This document shows, one piece after another, positions 34,253 through 43,904 of a stretch of DNA of 55,653 nucleotides. A model generated the notes under the pieces. The model ran no database searches. It was not told where the DNA came from and saw only the letters and a list, made by a program, of their open reading frames with translations. How positions within the stretch are numbered: the first letter of the stretch is position 1; the number at the start of each line of letters is the position of its first letter. Source of the stretch: an uncultured Eubacterium sp. (GTDB taxonomy: Bacteria > Bacillota > Clostridia > Lachnospirales > Lachnospiraceae); NCBI GenBank assembly GCA_910589665.1, contig CAJUTR010000001.1:82966-138618 (forward strand), in the 5' to 3' direction. The translations under genes were made by a program, and so were the position numbers.

Positions 34253-35341
34253 GTGAAAAGAGAGGAATACGATTTTTGGCTTTGCGGCATTCCGGGTATT
34301 GGTGTGAAAAAGCTTTTGAAACTGCGGCAGGAGTTTCCGACCGCAGAGCAGGTTTTTGCGGCGCCGGAGGAGAAGCTGCGGAAAGTTTCTGGAATAACTC
34401 GGAAGGATGTACATAATATAGAGGAAAGCAGGAAAAAATACAACCCCGTGCACTGGAACAAAAAACTAGCGGCTTGTCAGTTGAAGTGCGAGGGTTTCTT
34501 TTCCGACGAGTATCCGCCGGAATGCCGGCATCTGCACCAGCCGCCGAAGCGTTTATTTTACCGAGGAAGCTTACCGAAGGAACAGTACAGGGTAGCTGTC
34601 GTCGGAGCAAGGGACTGTTCGCTGTATGGTCGTGAGACGGCTCGCCTTTTTTCGTCGTGCCTGGCGGCAAATGGCGTCGCGGTCATAAGCGGTCTCGCGC
34701 GCGGTATCGACGGCTGGGCACATCAGGGGGCGTTAGAAGGAGGCGGAAGTACGTATGCCGTTCTCGGAAACAGTGCGGAGATCTGCTATCCAAAAGAGCA
34801 CGAGCGCCTGTACCACAGCATCATCCGAAGAGGCGGCGGGATCATTTCAGAATATCCGCCGGGAACAGAGGCGAGACCGTCCTATTTTCCGATGCGGAAT
34901 CGGATCATCGGTGCCTTATCCGACGGAGTCCTTGTCGTGGAAGCGAGAGCGAAAAGCGGTTCGCTCATCACGGCTGACCTGGCGCTTGAGCAGGGGAAGG
35001 AAGTTTTTGTCATACCCGGCAGGGTCAGGGATGCGCTCAGCGAGGGCTGTAACAATTTGATCAAGCAGGGGGCGTGCCTTGTCACAGAGCCTGAGGAAAT
35101 ATTGGATTGTCTCGGAATCATTCCACAGAGCGAGAGGAAAAATTTGAGAAATTTGAATATTCGGCTTGAAACGAAAGAAAAAATGGTGTATGATAGTGTA
35201 AGTTTTGAGCCAAAACATATAAGTGTACTCGCAGAGGAGCAAAAGATGGAACCGGCGGAAATGATGCGTTGTCTGCTGACACTTTTGAAATATGGGATGA
35301 TCCGCGAGATCGGGAATCATTATTATGTGAAAAGGAATTAA
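34253..35341 (+). CDS. dprA: DNA-processing protein DprA
   Basis: This 362-residue protein has a helical N-terminal part (1-80) and a Rossmann-type DprA core with 'VVGARDCSLYGRETARLFSS', 'ISGLARGIDGWAHQGAL', 'FPMRNRIIGALSDGVLVVEA' and 'SGSLITADLALEQGKEVFVIPG'. A C-terminal winged-helix-like domain (about 295-362) follows. DprA loads RecA on incoming single-stranded DNA. The start is GTG at 34253, four bases after the comM stop, with GGGGGTGA as ribosome site. topA follows after 15 bases, so comM-dprA-topA form an operon. Confidence 0.95.
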   Translation: MKREEYDFWLCGIPGIGVKKLLKLRQEFPTAEQVFAAPEEKLRKVSGITRKDVHNIEESRKKYNPVHWNKKLAACQLKCEGFFSDEYPPECRHLHQPPKRLFYRGSLPKEQYRVAVVGARDCSLYGRETARLFSSCLAANGVAVISGLARGIDGWAHQGALEGGGSTYAVLGNSAEICYPKEHERLYHSIIRRGGGIISEYPPGTEARPSYFPMRNRIIGALSDGVLVVEARAKSGSLITADLALEQGKEVFVIPGRVRDALSEGCNNLIKQGACLVTEPEEILDCLGIIPQSERKNLRNLNIRLETKEKMVYDSVSFEPKHISVLAEEQKMEPAEMMRCLLTLLKYGMIREIGNHYYVKRN

Positions 35342-35356
35342 AGGGGGCTATGTGAG

Positions 35357-37441
35357 ATGGCTAAGAACTTGATAATCGTCGAGTCACCGGCGAAATCGAA
35401 GACCATCAAGAAGTTTTTGGGGAGCAATTATATGGTAGTGGCTTCCAATGGACACGTTCGGGATTTGCCGAAAAGCCAGATGGGTGTCGATTTTGAAAAT
35501 GATTTCGAGCCGAAGTATATTACGATAAGAGGGAAAGGGGAACTTCTTGCGACGCTTCGGAAAGAGGTGAAAAAAGCCGATAAGGTATATCTGGCGACTG
35601 ACCCCGACCGTGAAGGGGAAGCGATTTCATGGCATTTACTCCATGCCCTAAAACTGGATCCGAAAAAAACGAGACGCATCACCTTTAATGAGATTACGAA
35701 AAATGCTGTAAGGCAGGCAATCAAGCAGTCCAGGGAAATCGATATGGACCTCGTGGATGCCCAGCAGGCCAGACGCGTGCTGGACCGCATGGTCGGATAT
35801 TCGATCAGTCCTCTTTTGTGGCAGAAGGTGAAACGGGGGTTAAGCGCCGGCCGCGTGCAGTCAGTTGCGCTGCGCATCATTGCTGACCGGGAGGCGGAGA
35901 TCGACGCGTTTATCCCGAGCGAGTACTGGTCGCTGGAGGCTTCGTTTGCGGTAAAGGGCAGCAAAAAGCCGTTGATCGCGAAATATTATGGAAATCCGAA
36001 AAAGCAGGAAAATATTTCAAAAGAAGAGATGGATCGGATCGTGAGTGCCCTAAAGGGCGCAGAATATGTCGTTTCGGATATCAAAAAAGGAGAGCGCACG
36101 AAGAAGCCGCCCGTACCGTTTACGACGAGTACGCTGCAACAGGAATGTTCGAAAAACCTGAATTTCGCGACACAGAAGACGATGCGCGTGGCGCAGCAGC
36201 TTTATGAGGGTGTGGCGGTCAAAGGAAGAGGAACCATTGGTCTTATTACGTATCTTAGAACGGATTCTACCCGTATTTCTGATGAGGCAGACCGTGAGTG
36301 CCGGGCGTTTATCCGGGATCACTATGGAGAAGAAAATATCGGTACTGCAAATAAGTCCAAAAAAGAAGATAAGAAAATACAGGATGCCCACGAGGCGATC
36401 CGCCCGACCTATGTCGATCTGACGCCGGCGATGGTAAAAGATTCTTTGTCGCGGGAACAGTTCCGGCTGTATCAGATCATATGGAAACGATTTGTGGCGA
36501 GCCGGATGGAGGGGGCCAAATATGAGACGACTTCCGTGAAAATAGATGCAGGGGAGTACCGTTTTACAAGCTCGGGTTCGAAAATCGTGTTTCCGGGTTT
36601 TTTGTCGGTGTATCAAAATGAGGAAGATAAGGCGGATAACAATGCCGTTCTTCATAAGGTGAACGAGGGAACGGTTTTTCACGATGCGGTACTTGAGGCG
36701 GAACAGCATTTTACACAGCCGCCTGCCCATTATACCGAGGCTTCTCTCGTGAAGGCGCTGGAGGAACTGGGGATTGGCCGTCCGAGTACGTATGCGCCCA
36801 CGATCACGACACTGATCGCCCGCCGGTATGTGGCGAAGGAACAAAAGAACCTTTATCTGTCAGAACTGGGTGATATTGTAAATCAGATCATGACGAGCGC
36901 GTTTTCAAGCATTGTTGACGTGAATTTTACGGCAACAATGGAAATGCTTCTGGATGGCGTGGCAGAGGGAAGCGTAGAGTGGAAAAATATCATCAGGAAC
37001 TTTTATCCCGATCTAGAAAAAGCTGTCAGCCACGCGGAACAGGCACTTGAAAAAATCGAGATAGAGGATGAAGTGACCGATACGATCTGTGAGAACTGTG
37101 GAAGGAATATGGTGATCAAATACGGGCCGCACGGCAAGTTCCTGGCGTGTCCGGGATTTCCAGACTGCCGGAATACGAAACCGTATTTTGAAAAGATCGG
37201 CGTCACATGTAATAAATGCGGCGGAGAGATCGTGATAAAGAAAACGCAGAAGGGCAGAAGATATTATGGATGTGAAAATTATCCGGAATGTGACGTGATG
37301 ACCTGGCAGAGGCCTTCGGACCAGCGCTGTCCGAAATGCGGTAATATGCTGCTTGAAAAGGGGAATAAACTGGTCTGCGCCGACACATCCTGCGGCTTTA
37401 AGAAAGAAAAGGAGCCAGTTGCCATGGAGGAAAAGAAATAA
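35357..37441 (+). CDS. topA: DNA topoisomerase I
   Basis: This 694-residue type IA topoisomerase relaxes negative supercoils. The TOPRIM domain is at 1-120 ('NLIIVESPAKSKTIKKFLG', 'DPDREGEAISWHL'), the active-site Tyr299 is in 'GLITYLRTDSTR', and a central toroid has 'GIGRPSTYAPT'. Three C-terminal zinc fingers of the CxxC type are present: 'CENCGRNMVIKYGPHG', 'CNKCGGEIVIKKTQKG' and 'CPKCGNMLLEKGN', the last with a CX4C second half. In many Firmicutes codY lies between topA and the flagellar genes; here flgB follows directly after 195 bases. Confidence 0.97.
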   Translation: MAKNLIIVESPAKSKTIKKFLGSNYMVVASNGHVRDLPKSQMGVDFENDFEPKYITIRGKGELLATLRKEVKKADKVYLATDPDREGEAISWHLLHALKLDPKKTRRITFNEITKNAVRQAIKQSREIDMDLVDAQQARRVLDRMVGYSISPLLWQKVKRGLSAGRVQSVALRIIADREAEIDAFIPSEYWSLEASFAVKGSKKPLIAKYYGNPKKQENISKEEMDRIVSALKGAEYVVSDIKKGERTKKPPVPFTTSTLQQECSKNLNFATQKTMRVAQQLYEGVAVKGRGTIGLITYLRTDSTRISDEADRECRAFIRDHYGEENIGTANKSKKEDKKIQDAHEAIRPTYVDLTPAMVKDSLSREQFRLYQIIWKRFVASRMEGAKYETTSVKIDAGEYRFTSSGSKIVFPGFLSVYQNEEDKADNNAVLHKVNEGTVFHDAVLEAEQHFTQPPAHYTEASLVKALEELGIGRPSTYAPTITTLIARRYVAKEQKNLYLSELGDIVNQIMTSAFSSIVDVNFTATMEMLLDGVAEGSVEWKNIIRNFYPDLEKAVSHAEQALEKIEIEDEVTDTICENCGRNMVIKYGPHGKFLACPGFPDCRNTKPYFEKIGVTCNKCGGEIVIKKTQKGRRYYGCENYPECDVMTWQRPSDQRCPKCGNMLLEKGNKLVCADTSCGFKKEKEPVAMEEKK

Positions 37442-37463
37442 TAAACTGCCTGATAAGTAATAC

Positions 37464-37492
37464 TTGAATTATTTTATGAATTATGATAAAAT
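37464..37492 (+). promoter_or_regulatory. Promoter of the flagellar operon (sigma-A type)
   Basis: TTGAAT (37464-37469), 17 bases, TAAAAT (37487-37492), about 145 bases before flgB. The long leader 37500-37636 contains no open frame or terminator that I can support. No sigma-D-type box (TAAA...GCCGATAT) was found here. Confidence 0.75.
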
Positions 37493-37636
37493 GAGTTCTA
37501 GCGGAGTCTTTATCAAATGATTTCGTGATCAAGGATGTTCAAAGAAGAAATGGATTTCGAAATACGCAAACGGAATTGTGGTGTTGCCACGATACCTTTG
37601 TGTTTTTATGTGAATAAATAGGAAAGGATGAGAGAG

Positions 37637-38026
37637 ATGGTTCTGTCTAACGCATACAATTACGTGAATGTGCTGAACAAGGCGGCAGATGCGAGTTGGA
37701 CGAGAAATGATATTCTGGCCAATAATATCGCCAATGCGGACACACCTGGTTTTAAAAGAAAGGATGTACAATTTGAAACATATCTTGCGAACCTGGTAGC
37801 GGGTACAGATTCGCTTGACGAAACGGTGGCAGGTATGGATCTGAATGAACTGAACTGCACTACATACACCGACCAGGCGAATTTGAGTTACCGCTATGAT
37901 GGGAACAACGTTGATATGAATACAGAAAGTGTGGAGCTTGCCAAAAACCAGCTTAAGTACTATACACTGATGAATTCCATGAACCAGGAATTCTCGAGAC
38001 TTAAGACTGCGTTGAAGACAAGCTGA
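37637..38026 (+). CDS. flgB: Flagellar basal-body rod protein FlgB
   Basis: This 129-residue proximal rod protein has 'NDILANNIANADTPGFKRKDV' at the N-terminus, the conserved rod/hook signature, and a C-terminal helix ending 'NSMNQEFSRLKTALK'. The start at 37637 is chosen because the ATG at 37628 lies only bases after the AAAGG ribosome site. It is the first gene of the flagellar operon. Confidence 0.95.
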   Translation: MVLSNAYNYVNVLNKAADASWTRNDILANNIANADTPGFKRKDVQFETYLANLVAGTDSLDETVAGMDLNELNCTTYTDQANLSYRYDGNNVDMNTESVELAKNQLKYYTLMNSMNQEFSRLKTALKTS

Positions 38027-38085
38027 TTTTATTGATTGGTTTTATGAAAAATTTACATTATTATAAATAGAAAGAAGTGATTGGA

Positions 38086-38523
38086 ATGTCAGTTTTTGGA
38101 GCAATGGATATGAGTGCCACAGGAATGACGGCGCAGCAGGTGAGGAGTGACATTATTGCGCAGAACCTTGCAAATGTAAATACAACGCGCGATGCGAACG
38201 GACATGTGTACAGACGTAAGACGGTTGTGTTTGAGGAAAAAAGTTTTCCAACGTTTCGGGAATCGCTCAGTTATGCGACCGGTCATATCGGCAAAGGGGT
38301 AAAGGTGACGGAGATTGTTGAAGACCCTTCTGATGGAAATTTGGTTTATGATCCGTCGCATCCCGATGCGGATGAGGATGGATATGTGATGTATCCGAAT
38401 GTGAATACCGTGACGGAAATGACAAATATGATCGATGCGACGAGGGCGTATGAGGCGAATGTCACGGTGCTGAATTCCACGAAGGGGATGGCGCTCAAAG
38501 CGTTAGAGCTTGGAGGCGCGTGA
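38086..38523 (+). CDS. flgC: Flagellar basal-body rod protein FlgC
   Basis: This 145-residue rod protein has 'MDMSATGMTAQQVRSDIIAQNLANVNTTRD' near the N-terminus and 'EMTNMIDATRAYEANVTVLNSTKGMA' at the C-terminus, both diagnostic. The start at 38086 follows AGAAGTGATTGGA. An in-frame GTG at 38077 lies within that ribosome site and is not used. Confidence 0.96.
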   Translation: MSVFGAMDMSATGMTAQQVRSDIIAQNLANVNTTRDANGHVYRRKTVVFEEKSFPTFRESLSYATGHIGKGVKVTEIVEDPSDGNLVYDPSHPDADEDGYVMYPNVNTVTEMTNMIDATRAYEANVTVLNSTKGMALKALELGGA

Positions 38524-38566
38524 TGAGACTGTTTGATAATGATGAGGAAAAGAGGGGTTGTAGACA

Positions 38567-38887
38567 ATGAATATCAGTCAGATTTCGGGTGTTGACCGTT
38601 TGTCGGAAGTGAGCAGGTATGGCAGTACAACGGATACAGAGATAAAAACATCGGGGCGGGATACGTTTGAAAGTATTCTTTCTTCGGCGATGAAGATGGT
38701 AAATGAAACAGATCAGCTCTCGAATGCGGCAGAGGAGGAAGAGATCCGCTTTGCAATCGGGGAAACCGATAATTGGCATGATCTGATGGTTGCCCAGCAG
38801 AAAGCGAATATTTCGCTGCAGTACACGGTTGCTGTTAAAAATACGGCGATAGAAGCCTATAAGACGCTGCTCAACATGCAGTTCTAA
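38567..38887 (+). CDS. fliE: Flagellar hook-basal body complex protein FliE
   Basis: This 106-residue protein joins the MS ring to the rod. It has 'FESILSSAMKMVNETDQLSNAAE' and the C-terminal 'HDLMVAQQKANISLQYTVAVKNTAIEAYKTLLNMQ', typical of FliE. AGAGGGG precedes the ATG by about seven bases. It lies between flgC and fliF, the usual order. Confidence 0.95.
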   Translation: MNISQISGVDRLSEVSRYGSTTDTEIKTSGRDTFESILSSAMKMVNETDQLSNAAEEEEIRFAIGETDNWHDLMVAQQKANISLQYTVAVKNTAIEAYKTLLNMQF

Positions 38888-38942
38888 ATGGGTTTTGATA
38901 CGCCGGCGGGGGATTAGAATACTTTAACCACAGTTAGGAGCG

Positions 38943-40577
38943 ATGAAGTTTATGATGGATCAGTTGATTGCCATTAAAGATAAATTGATTTCTTGGTGGA
39001 ACAATTATACGACTAAGCAGAAGACGATTATTACCTGTGTTACATTGGCGGTCTTTTTTCTGTTGGTCTTGCTGTCCTATTTGCTGACAAGGCCGACTTA
39101 TACACATCTTGCTACGCTGTCAGACGGCGCGCTGGCTAGTGAACTGTCGGATGCGCTGACGGAAAAAGGCGTGAACTATGAGATGGATACAGACGCTTCG
39201 GGAACGACAAGTTTTGATGTGGAGCAGTCCGACTATTCGGAAGCGGTTTTGGCCATGGGTTCCCAGGGGATCGTAGATAAAGATATGACATGGGAAGATG
39301 CCCTGAATAGTGATATGACGACATCTTCGCTTGAGAAACATACAAAGATCACGCTGGCGCTGCAGTCATCGATCAAGGAAAACTTGTTAAATTTTGATGG
39401 GGTAGAGGATGCGTCCGTTATCATTGACCGGAGAGAAGACGACAATACGATCCGATCGGAAAAAGAAGAAACGGCAGTCAGCGTTACACTTCGCGTGGCA
39501 AACGGCAAAGAGATAGAAACGGAAGTAGCGCGGGCGATGGCGTTTTATCTCACGAATGCCGTCGGTAACACGACGACGGACAATGTCGTGATCGTGGATA
39601 CGACAGGTAATCTGTTGTACGGCGCAAAGACAGATAATACGCTCGGCGGATCAGTTTCGGGGTTGGAGGATTATAAGGCGAAGCTTCAACGCACATTTGC
39701 GGAACGAACGGAGCGGATCCTTTTGAAAGCTGGATACGACGACGCCGCTGTCAGTGAGATGGCGATTGATTACAATATGGATAAAGTGACCGAACTTTAC
39801 ACGGAATATTCCGTGCCAGAAGGACAGGATCAGGGGTATTATTCCCATTCGTATGAGTATAAATCAAATGGCCAGTCCGGAAGCGGCGGTACGCCAGGGA
39901 CGGATTCGAATGCCGAAGATACAGACTACATGCTTTCGAACAATGGCTCGACCAATACAGAGACGGTCTTGAATAAATATGATTATCTTCCGAATGAAGA
40001 TGTGAAAAATATTGAGCATGAAGTGGGGGCGGTCAATCAGGAGGAATCCTCCATCGGTATCGTACTTACTACATACCGGCGAGTTTCGGAGGAGGCGCTG
40101 CAGGAACAGGGAGCGCTGGATAACATGTCGTTCGACCAGTACATTGAGCAGAATAGCGCGGTGACGCCGCTGGAAGTACCAGAAGGTTTAGTAGAGTTGG
40201 TGGCGGCATCGACAGGGATCGCGGCCAATAATATTTCGATCCGAGTACAGGAGAAACCGGTGTTCGAGGCGGCGGAAGAGTCAAGCTTCCTCGGAAGTTT
40301 TACCAATTATCTGATGATCATCCTCACGGTCCTCATCGGAGCGCTGCTGATCTTTGTGATCATCCGCGGAACGTCACCAGTAGAAGTGGTAGAGTTGGAA
40401 CCAGAACTTTCGGTAGAAGATTTGCTTGCGACGACAGCAGAAGATGCCGAGAGTCTGGAAGAGATCGAATTTGGAGAAAAGTCGGAGACGCGATCGCTGA
40501 TAGAAAAATTTGTTGATGAAAATCCGGATGCGGTGGCATCGCTGCTGCGAAACTGGATCAATGAAGATTGGGGGTAA
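38943..40577 (+). CDS. fliF: Flagellar MS-ring protein FliF
   Basis: This 544-residue protein has two membrane spans (about 28-50, 'IITCVTLAVFFLLVLLSYLL', and 455-480, 'YLMIILTVLIGALLIFVII') enclosing a large external ring-forming region, with a C-terminal acidic tail that binds FliG. The ring motif region 'SVIIDRREDD' and 'AVSVTLRVANG' is present. A Ser/Gly-rich insertion ('SNGQSGSGGTPGTDSNAED') lies near residue 310. The start is ambiguous: AGGAG at 38936-38940 is too near ATG 38943, and ATG 38952 or 38955 could be used instead. Confidence 0.93.
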   Translation: MKFMMDQLIAIKDKLISWWNNYTTKQKTIITCVTLAVFFLLVLLSYLLTRPTYTHLATLSDGALASELSDALTEKGVNYEMDTDASGTTSFDVEQSDYSEAVLAMGSQGIVDKDMTWEDALNSDMTTSSLEKHTKITLALQSSIKENLLNFDGVEDASVIIDRREDDNTIRSEKEETAVSVTLRVANGKEIETEVARAMAFYLTNAVGNTTTDNVVIVDTTGNLLYGAKTDNTLGGSVSGLEDYKAKLQRTFAERTERILLKAGYDDAAVSEMAIDYNMDKVTELYTEYSVPEGQDQGYYSHSYEYKSNGQSGSGGTPGTDSNAEDTDYMLSNNGSTNTETVLNKYDYLPNEDVKNIEHEVGAVNQEESSIGIVLTTYRRVSEEALQEQGALDNMSFDQYIEQNSAVTPLEVPEGLVELVAASTGIAANNISIRVQEKPVFEAAEESSFLGSFTNYLMIILTVLIGALLIFVIIRGTSPVEVVELEPELSVEDLLATTAEDAESLEEIEFGEKSETRSLIEKFVDENPDAVASLLRNWINEDWG

Positions 40578-40583
40578 AGACAT

Positions 40584-41609
40584 ATGGCTCATGCACGTAC
40601 AGTTTCGGTTTCTGAAATGGACGGCGTTCAAAAGGCTGCGATACTTTTGATCGCGCTTGGTCCGGAGAAAGCGGCTACCGTTTTTAAACATTTAAAGGAA
40701 GATGAGATTGAACAGCTTACGTTAGAGATTGCAAATATCCGAAATGTTACGCCGGCGGAGAAAGAAGCTGTTCTGAATGAGTTTTATGAAGTATGTCTTG
40801 CCCAGCAGTATATCGAAGAGGGCGGTATCGGGTATGCCAAAGACCTGCTTCAGAAAGCGCTCGGAGAAGACAAGGCAAAAGAGGTGCTCGGCAAGCTTAC
40901 GGCATCCCTTCAGGTGCGTCCGTTTGAGTTTATACGGAAGACAGAAGCATCCCAGATCCTTAACTTTATTCAGGACGAACATCCGCAGACGATCGCCTTG
41001 ATTTTATCGTATCTGTCGCCGACACAGGCGGCAGGGATCATCAGTACGCTCACGCCGGATAAACAGACGGATGTGGCGAAGCGTATTGCGCTAATGGACA
41101 GAACGTCTCCTGATGTTATCAAGGAGGTAGAGAACATTTTGGAGCAGAAACTTTCTTCGCTTGTCAATCAGGATTACACGATTGTCGGCGGTATCGATTC
41201 GATCGTAGAAGTTTTGAACACGGTAGACCGAGGAACAGAAAAGCATATTATGGAAAACCTGGAAATCGAGGAGCCGGAGCTGGCAGACGAGATCCGAAAG
41301 AAGATGTTTGTGTTCGAGGATATTCTCATGCTGGACGACCGTTCGATCCAGCGAGTGCTGCGTGAGGTGGAGAACAGCGAATTGGCAGTTGCCCTCAAAG
41401 GTGCGAACGAAGATGTCCAAAATGTTATCTTTAACAATATGTCAACCCGTTTGTCCGCGATGATCCGGGAAGATATGGAATATATGGGTCCTGTCCGTAT
41501 GAAAGATGTAGAAGAGGCGCAGCAGAAGATTGTTAATGTGATTCGAAAACTTGAGGATTCTGGTGAGATTGTCATTTCGAGAGGCGGAGGTGACGAGATC
41601 GTTGTCTAA
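40584..41609 (+). CDS. fliG: Flagellar motor switch protein FliG
   Basis: This 341-residue protein forms the rotor surface that contacts MotA. The N-terminal domain has 'GVQKAAILLIALGPEKAATVFKHLKEDEIEQLT', the middle domain 'EHPQTIALILSYL', and the C-terminal domain the charged torque helix 'IMLDDRSIQRVLREVE' type sequence ('ILMLDDRSIQRVLREVEN'). GGGGG lies nine bases upstream. Its end overlaps fliH by eight bases. Confidence 0.96.
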   Translation: MAHARTVSVSEMDGVQKAAILLIALGPEKAATVFKHLKEDEIEQLTLEIANIRNVTPAEKEAVLNEFYEVCLAQQYIEEGGIGYAKDLLQKALGEDKAKEVLGKLTASLQVRPFEFIRKTEASQILNFIQDEHPQTIALILSYLSPTQAAGIISTLTPDKQTDVAKRIALMDRTSPDVIKEVENILEQKLSSLVNQDYTIVGGIDSIVEVLNTVDRGTEKHIMENLEIEEPELADEIRKKMFVFEDILMLDDRSIQRVLREVENSELAVALKGANEDVQNVIFNNMSTRLSAMIREDMEYMGPVRMKDVEEAQQKIVNVIRKLEDSGEIVISRGGGDEIVV

Positions 41610-42492
41610 TCTGATCAAGTATCCCTTTGTAGATATGAGGGGAAAAGAGGCTTTCATAATAGATAACAACCGCAAAGAAGATATGTTTGTTCCGCTGCAC
41701 GAAGGGAAAAAGAAACTGGATCCCCGAAAGGCTGCCGGAGCCGATGTGGTGGAATGTAAGACGATGAGTGAGATCGAGGCCGAAAAAGCACTGCAGGCCG
41801 CCGGTTTAACAATACATCAAGCAGATACGGATGAAAAAGACGGCCAATTTAGTGCCGGCCTCCCTGTGACCGATTTGGATGAGGTGCTGCGAAAACGCCA
41901 AAAAGAGGCGGAAGATGCGGCAGACCAGCACATTGCGGAGGCAAAAAAAGAAGCGGAAAAGATCAAAGAGGAAGCGCAGATCGCAGCCGATGCGGCGAGG
42001 GCGAGCGGATATGAAGCAGGCCGGAACCAGGGATATGAGGACGGTATGGCGGAGGCGGAGCAGGATATTCAGCAGAAAGAAGCGGAACTTGCGGAGAGTG
42101 CGAGATTGCAGCGAGAAGAGCTGGCATCCTGTCTGGCAGGAATCGAGAGTAAATATGTAGACGTCGTCATAGCGCTCGTGCGGAAACTTACGGATGTCGT
42201 CATAGAAGATAAGAAAGATCTGATCCTGTATTTGATCCGCACGGCGGCAAGGGATCTGGAACCATCCGAAAATTATAAGATCCGGGTTTCGTCGGATGAT
42301 GTGTACTATTTGGAAGCACATAAAGCGGAGTTGTCAGAGTATGTCGGTGAAAGTGCCGTTTTTGAATTTGTAGAGGAAAAGGGACTGGAAAAAGGGCAGT
42401 GTATCATCGAAACAGACAGCCAGATGGCAGACTGTGGTTTTCAGACGCAGCTGGATATGCTTGTCCGCGATTTAAAAATGCTGGTAAATTAA
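41602..42492 (+). CDS. fliH: Flagellar assembly protein FliH
   Basis: This 296-residue protein regulates the export ATPase FliI. A TTG start at 41602 is chosen: GGAGGTGA lies eight bases upstream, it gives the typical N-terminus '(M)SNLIKYPFVDMRGKEAFI', and it overlaps the fliG stop by eight bases, suggesting coupling. The middle part (about 95-170) is a charged, Glu/Ala-rich coiled coil with GxxxG-like 'ASGYEAGRNQGYEDG'. The C-terminal domain (about 180-296) resembles V-type ATPase subunit E. Confidence 0.88.
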   Translation: MSNLIKYPFVDMRGKEAFIIDNNRKEDMFVPLHEGKKKLDPRKAAGADVVECKTMSEIEAEKALQAAGLTIHQADTDEKDGQFSAGLPVTDLDEVLRKRQKEAEDAADQHIAEAKKEAEKIKEEAQIAADAARASGYEAGRNQGYEDGMAEAEQDIQQKEAELAESARLQREELASCLAGIESKYVDVVIALVRKLTDVVIEDKKDLILYLIRTAARDLEPSENYKIRVSSDDVYYLEAHKAELSEYVGESAVFEFVEEKGLEKGQCIIETDSQMADCGFQTQLDMLVRDLKMLVN

Positions 42493-42504
42493 AGGGGGAT
42501 GACT

Positions 42505-43848
42505 ATGAATCCTTCATCTGTAATTAATTTTGACAGATATGACGCGCTGCTGGAGCGAAGTCATGTGAGACATCTCGGAAAGGTGACAAAAGTGGTCGGA
42601 TTGACGATCGAGTCGATCGGGCCGGAGGCAAAACTCAATGATCTCTGTATCATTAAGTCCAACTCTTCCGCGGGAGCAGTGAAGGCGGAAGTGGTAGGAT
42701 TCCGGGATGACCGGGTTTTGCTCATGCCTTACGATAATGTAGAGGGTGTCGGACTTGGAAGCTGGGTAGAGAATACCGGAGCGCCGCTGCAGGTATCCGT
42801 CAGCGATGATCTTCTCGGAAAGACGCTGGACGGTGTCGGAGAGCCGATGAATGCGCCACAGCTGTCAGAAAATAGTCATAAATATTCTGTAGAGGCGTCT
42901 CCGCCTGATCCATTGACTCGTAAATTGATTGATGAAGTTCTTCCCTTAGGCGTGAAGGCGGTAGACGGTCTGATCACCGTTGGGAAAGGGCAGCGTATTG
43001 GAATCTTTGCGGGAAGTGGAGTGGGGAAAAGTACGCTGATGGGTATGTTTGCGAGAAATACGAAGGCGGACGTAAATGTGATCGCTCTCATAGGCGAGCG
43101 AGGCAGGGAGGTTCGCGAATTTATCGAGAGGGATCTTGGTGAAGAAGGAATGCGCCGTTCGGTCGTCGTCGTAGCGACGTCCGATAAACCTGCGCTTATC
43201 CGGAATAAGGCGGCAAAAACGGCGACGGCGATCGCGGAATATTTCCGTGATAAGGGAAAAGACGTTCTTTTGATGATGGATTCGCTGACGCGTTTTTCGA
43301 TGGCGCAGCGGGAAATCGGGCTTGCGTCCGGGGAACCGCCTGTTTCCAGAGGGTATCCGCCCAGTGTGTACGCCGAGATGCCAAAACTTTTGGAGCGTGC
43401 GGGAAACTCAGACCGCGGCTCGATCACCGGATTGTATTCGGTGTTAGTGGATGGTGACGATTTCAATGAACCGATCACCGATACAGCCAGAGGTATCTTA
43501 GACGGACATATCGTACTTTCCCGGGCAATGGCACAAAAGAACCATTATCCGGCCATTGATATACTGGGAAGCATTTCCCGTGTAATGAGTTCGATTGCTG
43601 GAAAAGAACATAAAGATGTGGCAGGAGAATTGAAACATGTTCTTGCAACTTACCGGGAAGCGGAAGATCTGATCAATATTGGAGCCTATAAAGCAGGATC
43701 GAATCATGAGATCGATTTTGCGATTGAGAAGATTGAATCGGTCAATGATTTTCTGAAACAGTCGACGGAGGAAAAGTTTACGTATGAGGAGGCTGTTTCG
43801 ATCATGACGGATATTTTTGCCGGAGAGGAAGAGGAATACTCTGCCTGA
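42505..43848 (+). CDS. fliI: Flagellum-specific ATPase FliI
   Basis: This 447-residue homologue of F1 beta energises flagellar protein export. Walker A is 'GIFAGSGVGKSTLMG' near residue 168, Walker B is 'VLLMMDSLTRF', and family motifs 'GERGREVREFIE' and 'GEPPVSRGYPPSVYAEMPKLLERAG' are present. The start at 42505 has AAAGGGGG six bases upstream; the ATG at 42499 touches that site. Adjacent to fliH and fliJ, its partners. Confidence 0.96.
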   Translation: MNPSSVINFDRYDALLERSHVRHLGKVTKVVGLTIESIGPEAKLNDLCIIKSNSSAGAVKAEVVGFRDDRVLLMPYDNVEGVGLGSWVENTGAPLQVSVSDDLLGKTLDGVGEPMNAPQLSENSHKYSVEASPPDPLTRKLIDEVLPLGVKAVDGLITVGKGQRIGIFAGSGVGKSTLMGMFARNTKADVNVIALIGERGREVREFIERDLGEEGMRRSVVVVATSDKPALIRNKAAKTATAIAEYFRDKGKDVLLMMDSLTRFSMAQREIGLASGEPPVSRGYPPSVYAEMPKLLERAGNSDRGSITGLYSVLVDGDDFNEPITDTARGILDGHIVLSRAMAQKNHYPAIDILGSISRVMSSIAGKEHKDVAGELKHVLATYREAEDLINIGAYKAGSNHEIDFAIEKIESVNDFLKQSTEEKFTYEEAVSIMTDIFAGEEEEYSA

Positions 43849-43904
43849 TCTGCGAAACAAACAGGGAATGAGGAGCAGGATGACATTGCTGGGAGGTTAG
43901 CGGG

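Noticed and set aside
37442..37636. Sigma-D (flagellar) promoter upstream of flgB
   Set aside because: No TAAA/GCCGATAT-like pair with the right spacing was found; the visible boxes fit sigma-A.
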